Assembly: GCF_000315425.1 (NCBI RefSeq) | Contig: NZ_JH992923.1 | Location: 186,365-250,364, forward strand | Source of the DNA: Massilia timonae CCUG 45783 | GTDB taxonomy: Bacteria > Pseudomonadota > Gammaproteobacteria > Burkholderiales > Burkholderiaceae_D | Length of the DNA: 64,000 nt | Direction of reading: 5' to 3' | Part shown: positions 59,089 to 64,000 of the stretch, piece after piece | Numbering within the stretch: position 1 is the first letter of the stretch | How the letters are laid out: every line of letters starts with the position of its first letter | Program-made: the position numbers and the translations under genes | Notes under the pieces: generated by a model | Told to the model about the DNA's origin: nothing | Seen by the model: only the letters and a program-made list of their open reading frames with translations | Databases searched by the model: none

Positions 59089-60989
59089 ATAGTCATCCGA
59101 CCCAGATTCTCAACGTCGACGACAACGACGGTGCCCGCTACGCCAAGACCCGCATCCTGCAGAGCGCCGGCTTCGACGTCATCGAAGCGGCCAACGGCAC
59201 CGATGCGCTCGAGATGGTCAAGCGCCACCTGCCGGCGCTGGTGCTGCTCGACGTCAAGCTCCCCGACATCAACGGCATCGAGGTGTGCCGCCGCATCAAG
59301 GCCGAATCGGACAGCAGCAGCGTGCTGGTGCTGCAGACCTCGGCCGCGCTGACCGGCCGCGCCGACAAGATCCGCGGCCTGGAGGGCGGCGCCGACAACT
59401 ACCTGGCGGCGCCGATCGAGGCCGATGAACTGATCGCCAACGTCAACGCGCTGCTGCGCATGCGCCGCATCCAGGTCGACCTGCGCGACAGCGAAGAGCG
59501 CTTTCGCCAGCTGACCGACAATATCGACGACGTGTTCTGGATGTTCTCGGTGCCGGGCCGCCGGCTGGTCTACGTCAGCCCGGCCTATGCCGCGGTGTGG
59601 GGCAGCAGCGCCGAGGCGCTGCGCGAGGAGCCGTCCGGCTGGCTCGAGGCCGTGCATGCCGACGACCGCGCGCGCCTGGCCGCCCGCTGGGAGCGGCTGG
59701 CGGAGGAACCCCACTACGACGAGGAATTCCGCATCCACGGCGCCGACGGCCAGCTGCGCTGGGTGCGCGACCGCCTGTTCCCGGTGCGTGACGTCCGCGG
59801 CCAGGTGTACCGGGTGGCGCGCATGAGCAGCGACATCACGGCGCGCAAGGAAATGGAAGCGCTGCTGCGCACCGCCGACAGCAACAAGAACCAGTTCCTG
59901 GCCACCCTGGCGCACGAGCTGCGCAATCCCCTGAGCCCGATCCGTAACGCGGCGGCCCTGCTGGGCGCCAGCGGCGAGGGCGCGGCCGAGCGCCAGGCGC
60001 GCGCGCGCGACGTGATCACGCGCCAGGTCGACCACCTGGCACACCTGGTGGACGACTTGCTGGACGTGGCGCGCATCTCCGAAGGCAAGATCGTGCTGCG
60101 CAACGAAGAGGTCGACCTGAAGGGCGTGATCGCGCAGGCGATCGAGACCGCGGCGCCGCTGATCGCCGCGCGCGAGCACAGCCTGGACGTGCGCCAGCCG
60201 CAGGAAGACCTGTGGGTGACGGGCGACCCGGTGCGCCTGGCCCAGTCGGTCGGCAACCTGCTGCACAATGCGGCCAAGTTCACGCCGGCCGGCGGCGCGA
60301 TCATCCTGGGCGTGGAAGTGAGCGGCGAGGGAGCTGGCCAGCGCGTGCGCATCTCGGTGCGCGACAACGGGATCGGCATCGATGCCGACAACTTGCCGCG
60401 CATCTTCGGCATGTTCGCCCAGGCCGCGGTGCCGCCGGACCGCGCGCCGGAGGGGCTGGGCATCGGCCTGTCGCTGGTGTCGCACCTGGCCGAGCTGCAT
60501 GGCGGCCGGCTGGAAGCGGCCAGCCCGGGCGTCGGCCAGGGCAGCACCTTCACGATCGAACTGCCGCTGTTGCGCGCCGCGTCCGGCGCGCCCGTGGCCG
60601 CGCCGCAGGAAGCCGAAGACGCCAACGCATCCGGCATGCGCGTGCTGCTGGTGGACGATAACGTCGACGCCATGGAGATGATGGGCTTCCTGCTGGCCGA
60701 GATGGGCTACCAGCCGGTCACCACGGCCGACGCCGGCGAGATCGAGACGCTGGCGCTGCGCCACAAGCCGCAGGTGATCGTGCTCGACATCGGCCTGCCG
60801 GGCGTGGACGGCTACCAGGTCGCGCGCCGCATCAAGGGCAATCCGGCGCTGGCGCACATCCGCCTGGTGGCGCACACCGGCTACGGCTCGCCCGAAGACC
60901 GGCGCCGCGCCCAGGAGGCGGGCTTCGACGCGCACCTGGTCAAGCCGGCCGAGTTGTCGGACCTCGAAGCGGCGCTGCGGGGCGGCTGA
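59085..60989 (+). CDS. Hybrid sensor: receiver, PAS, histidine kinase, receiver
   Basis: A 634-residue cytoplasmic protein. Domains in order: receiver 1 (about 8-125, Asp56 in LLDVKLPD), PAS with PAC (about 140-255, EERFRQLTDNIDDVFWMF), kinase with His277 in ATLAHELRNPLSP, ATPase domain (LLHNAAKFTPAGG, VRDNGIGID, GLGIGLSLV), and receiver 2 (about 520-634, Asp568 in VLDIGLPG). No DNA-binding domain is present, so output is through phosphotransfer. ATGA overlap with the previous gene suggests coupled synthesis. Confidence 0.9.
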   Translation: MNSHPTQILNVDDNDGARYAKTRILQSAGFDVIEAANGTDALEMVKRHLPALVLLDVKLPDINGIEVCRRIKAESDSSSVLVLQTSAALTGRADKIRGLEGGADNYLAAPIEADELIANVNALLRMRRIQVDLRDSEERFRQLTDNIDDVFWMFSVPGRRLVYVSPAYAAVWGSSAEALREEPSGWLEAVHADDRARLAARWERLAEEPHYDEEFRIHGADGQLRWVRDRLFPVRDVRGQVYRVARMSSDITARKEMEALLRTADSNKNQFLATLAHELRNPLSPIRNAAALLGASGEGAAERQARARDVITRQVDHLAHLVDDLLDVARISEGKIVLRNEEVDLKGVIAQAIETAAPLIAAREHSLDVRQPQEDLWVTGDPVRLAQSVGNLLHNAAKFTPAGGAIILGVEVSGEGAGQRVRISVRDNGIGIDADNLPRIFGMFAQAAVPPDRAPEGLGIGLSLVSHLAELHGGRLEAASPGVGQGSTFTIELPLLRAASGAPVAAPQEAEDANASGMRVLLVDDNVDAMEMMGFLLAEMGYQPVTTADAGEIETLALRHKPQVIVLDIGLPGVDGYQVARRIKGNPALAHIRLVAHTGYGSPEDRRRAQEAGFDAHLVKPAELSDLEAALRGG

Positions 60990-61011
60990 TCCGCCACGCA
61001 GGGAACGACGA

Positions 61012-62088
61012 TCACGCCAGCAGCGCCACCGCCTTCACCTGCGCCCACAGCGCACATCCCGGCTCCACCGCCAGCTCGCGCCGCGAGCGCTCGGTGATGC
61101 GCGCCAGCAGCACGGTCGCGCCGATCTTCAAACGCACCAGCACCTGGCCCGGCGTCGTGGACGGACCCACCGCATCGACGACGGCCGGCAGGATGTTGGT
61201 GATGCTGCTGCCGCGCGGGCGCTCGAGCGCCAGGCTGACGTCGCGCGCATGGATGCGGCAGCGCACCCGGCTGCCGATGGCGGCGTCGCGCCGACCGACC
61301 AGCAGCACGCCGCCGGGAAACGCCAGGTGCGACAGGCCGTCGGCGTCGCGTTCGGCGAGCACGGTCTCGATCATCACGCCGGCATCGTCCTCGAAGTTCG
61401 CCGCCAGGTCGAGCCGCGCGAGCGTGTCGGCCAGCGGTCCGCTGGCCAGCACCCGTCCCTGCTCCAGCACCACCAGGTAGTCGGCCAGGCGCGCCACTTC
61501 GTCGGCCGAGTGGCTGACATAGACCACCGGCAGCGCCAGCTCGTCGTGCAGGCGCTCGAGATAGGGCAGGATTTCCTGCTTGCGCTTCATGTCCAGCGCC
61601 GCCAGCGGCTCGTCCATCAGCAGCAGGCGCGGCGAGGCGAGCAGGGTGCGCGCGATCGCGGCGCGCTGGCGTTCGCCGCCCGACAGCGTGGCCGGGCGCT
61701 GGTCCAGCAGGTGTCCGATGCCGAGCAGTTCGGTCACGGGCCCGAGCTCGAAGCGGCGCGCGCCCGGCGCCAGGCGCTTGAGGCCGAACTCCAGGTTGGC
61801 GCGCACGTCGAGATGGTCGAACAGGCTCGCCTCCTGGAACACGTAGCCGATGCCGCGCCGGTGGGTCGGCACGTACACGCCGCGCGCATCGTCCTGCCAG
61901 GTTTCGTCGCCCACGGCGATGACGGCGCCGGGCGCCCGTTCCAGTCCGGCCAGGATGCGCAGCAGCGTGGTCTTGCCCGAGCCGGAATGGCCGAACAGCG
62001 CGCTCACGCCGTGGTCCGGCAGGTCGAGGTCGGCGTCGAGGGTGAAAGCGCCCCGATCGATTCTTGCCTTGATGCGGATGCCGCTCAT
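61012..62088 (-). CDS. modC: Molybdate ABC transporter ATPase
   Basis: A 358-residue ATPase. Walker A is GHSGSGKTT, the signature [16 protein letters not shown], and Walker [13 protein letters not shown]. The C-terminal part (from about 290) is a Mop/TOBE domain that binds molybdate ([16 protein letters not shown]). It energises uptake through ModB. The ATG at 62088 overlaps modB by four bases. Confidence 0.95.
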   Translation of the reverse strand: MSGIRIKARIDRGAFTLDADLDLPDHGVSALFGHSGSGKTTLLRILAGLERAPGAVIAVGDETWQDDARGVYVPTHRRGIGYVFQEASLFDHLDVRANLEFGLKRLAPGARRFELGPVTELLGIGHLLDQRPATLSGGERQRAAIARTLLASPRLLLMDEPLAALDMKRKQEILPYLERLHDELALPVVYVSHSADEVARLADYLVVLEQGRVLASGPLADTLARLDLAANFEDDAGVMIETVLAERDADGLSHLAFPGGVLLVGRRDAAIGSRVRCRIHARDVSLALERPRGSSITNILPAVVDAVGPSTTPGQVLVRLKIGATVLLARITERSRRELAVEPGCALWAQVKAVALLA

Positions 62089-62768
62089 CGGCGCGTCCCC
62101 CTGACAGATTGCGGATACAGCGTGTACAACACCAGCAGCACCACGAACGAGAACACCAGCATGCCGCCGGCCAGCCAGTGGGCCTGCGCGTATTCCATCG
62201 CTTCCACGTGGTCGTAGATCTGGGTCGAGACCACGCGCGTCTTGTCGGGGATGTTCCCGCCGATCATGAGCACCACCCCGAACTCGCCGATGGTGTGGGC
62301 GAAGCCGAGGATGGCGCCGGTGACGAAGCCGGGCCGCGCCAGCGGCACCACCACCGACCAGAAGGCGTCCCAGGGCGTGGCGCCCAGCGTGGCCGCCACT
62401 TCCAGCGGGCGCGTGCCGACCGCCTCGAAGGCATTCTGCAGCGGCTGCACCACGAAGGGCAGCGAATAGAACACCGAACCGATGACGAGGCCGGTGAAGG
62501 TGAAGGACAGCGTGCCCAGGCCCAGCGCCGTGGTCAACTGGCCGAGCGGACCGTCGGGGCCCATCGCCAGCAGCAGGTAGAAGCCGATCACGGTCGGCGG
62601 CAGCACCAGCGGCAGCGCGACCACCGCCCCGACCGCGTGCCGCAGCCTGGACTGGGTGCGCGCCAGCCACCAGGCCAGCGGCGTGCCGAAGACCAGCAAC
62701 AGCAGGGTGACGACCGTGGCCAGCCTGAGCGTCAGCCAGATCGCGGCGAGATCCGAACCATCCAGCAT
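62085..62768 (-). CDS. modB: Molybdate ABC transporter permease
   Basis: A 227-residue inner-membrane protein with about five helices. The coupling loop is seen in [20 protein letters not shown], and [15 protein letters not shown] and [20 protein letters not shown] are typical of ModB. It lies 4 bases after modA and overlaps modC, completing modABC. Confidence 0.95.
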   Translation of the reverse strand: MLDGSDLAAIWLTLRLATVVTLLLLVFGTPLAWWLARTQSRLRHAVGAVVALPLVLPPTVIGFYLLLAMGPDGPLGQLTTALGLGTLSFTFTGLVIGSVFYSLPFVVQPLQNAFEAVGTRPLEVAATLGATPWDAFWSVVVPLARPGFVTGAILGFAHTIGEFGVVLMIGGNIPDKTRVVSTQIYDHVEAMEYAQAHWLAGGMLVFSFVVLLVLYTLYPQSVRGTRR

Positions 62769-62772
62769 CCGT

Positions 62773-63600
<828 letters not shown>

Positions 63601-63617
63601 ACGGCAGGCGACAATAG

Positions 63618-64000
63618 ATGAGCAAGGATGACAAGCGCATCGGCCTCGACGGCAAGGTCTGGATGACGGTCGGCGGCGAGAACCTCGGCGGCGGCAACCG
63701 GGTCGAACTGCTGGCGGCGATCGGGCAGCTCGGCTCCATTACCGGTGCGGCCAAGGCGGTCGGCCTGAGCTACAAGGCGGCCTGGGATGCGATCGACACG
63801 ATGAACAATCTCGCGGGCGAGGCGCTGGTCGAGCGCGTCACCGGCGGCAAGGGGGGCGGCGGTACGCGGCTCACGGCGCGTGGCCGGCAGCTGGTGGACA
63901 ATTTCAGGATGATCGAGCAGGTGCACCATGACTTTCTCGACCGACTCAACCGCCAGGCCGGCGACGTGGTCGACGACCTGGCACTTTTTACGAGGTTCAA
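63618..64000 (+). CDS. modE: Molybdate-responsive regulator ModE (3' end beyond window)
   Basis: The visible 127 residues form the N-terminal winged helix of ModE (RVELLAAIGQLGSITGAAKA, VGLSYKAAWDAIDTMNN, GGGTRLTARG) with the dimerising helix QVHHDFLDRLN. The gene runs off the right edge, so the Mop domains are not seen. It is divergent from modABC and 17 bases after the ModE box. Confidence 0.92.
   Translation, partial: MSKDDKRIGLDGKVWMTVGGENLGGGNRVELLAAIGQLGSITGAAKAVGLSYKAAWDAIDTMNNLAGEALVERVTGGKGGGGTRLTARGRQLVDNFRMIEQVHHDFLDRLNRQAGDVVDDLALFTRF

Overview
The window reads as chromosomal DNA of a high-GC betaproteobacterium, most likely a member of the Oxalobacteraceae in the Massilia/Telluria/Duganella group. 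This rests on the strongly GC-biased codons, an iscRSUA-hscBA-fdx cluster, an ilvI-ilvH-ilvC block near pssA, rpsO-pnp, a sigma factor/DUF3619/DUF3106/RDD operon, a PEP-CTERM sorting gene, and small palindromic repeats of a kind I associate with that group. The placement is inference from gene content. I saw no rRNA, tRNA or CRISPR array.

Layout. 1-2.4 kb: a secreted family I.5-like lipase (cut by the left edge) and a dienelactone-hydrolase-like enzyme. 2.6-6.7 kb: a tripartite drug-efflux operon (MFS pump, HlyD-type adaptor, outer-membrane factor) overlapping a DTW-domain tRNA-modifying enzyme. 7.4-8.6 kb: a radical SAM protein behind a near-perfect LexA box. 8.7-12 kb: an MFS symporter, a low-GC DUF5710 gene, a NadR-like kinase and a ChaC-type cyclotransferase. 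12-14.7 kb: a LysR regulator divergent from fumarylacetoacetase and maleylacetoacetate isomerase (end of tyrosine breakdown). 15.1-17.4 kb: a PEP-CTERM gene interrupted exactly in its sorting tail by a Tn5/IS50-like insertion sequence with 9-bp target duplications. 17.5-18.3 kb: a uracil-DNA-glycosylase-like protein with altered catalytic motif. 18.3-23.9 kb: the complete ISC iron-sulfur operon with its IscR box. 23.9-27 kb: a methyltransferase, threonine aldolase, an S4/pseudouridine-synthase-like protein lacking the usual Asp, and a membrane protein. 27-32.2 kb: a choice-of-anchor I lipoprotein, an SDR enzyme, and the sigma factor operon. 32.4-36 kb: a TauD-type dioxygenase with a sulfonate/taurine-class ABC importer.

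36.5-42.7 kb: branched-chain amino acid synthesis (ilvI, ilvH, ilvC), a SIMPL protein, pssA and an esterase. 42.7-43.7 kb: two tandem-duplicated BamE-like lipoproteins. 43.9-46.5 kb: rpsO and pnp with clear terminators. 46.6-47.4 kb: a small lower-GC pair, a His-rich DUF6973-like protein and a lipoprotein. 47.5-48.6 kb: a decayed divergent SDR/LysR pair. 48.7-54.9 kb: a czcCBA heavy-metal efflux operon with a CzcI-like peptide, behind a textbook CadR/PbrR-type operator. 55-61 kb: a six-gene RsbR-S-T stressosome-like module joined to a PP2C phosphatase and two histidine kinases. 61-64 kb: modABC and divergent modE (cut by the right edge) around a ModE operator.

The most interesting items are the RST/two-component signalling module, the IS insertion that removes a PEP-CTERM anchor, the SOS-box-controlled radical SAM gene, the metal-efflux operon with a MerR-type promoter but no local regulator, and several enzymes whose catalytic residues depart from their families.
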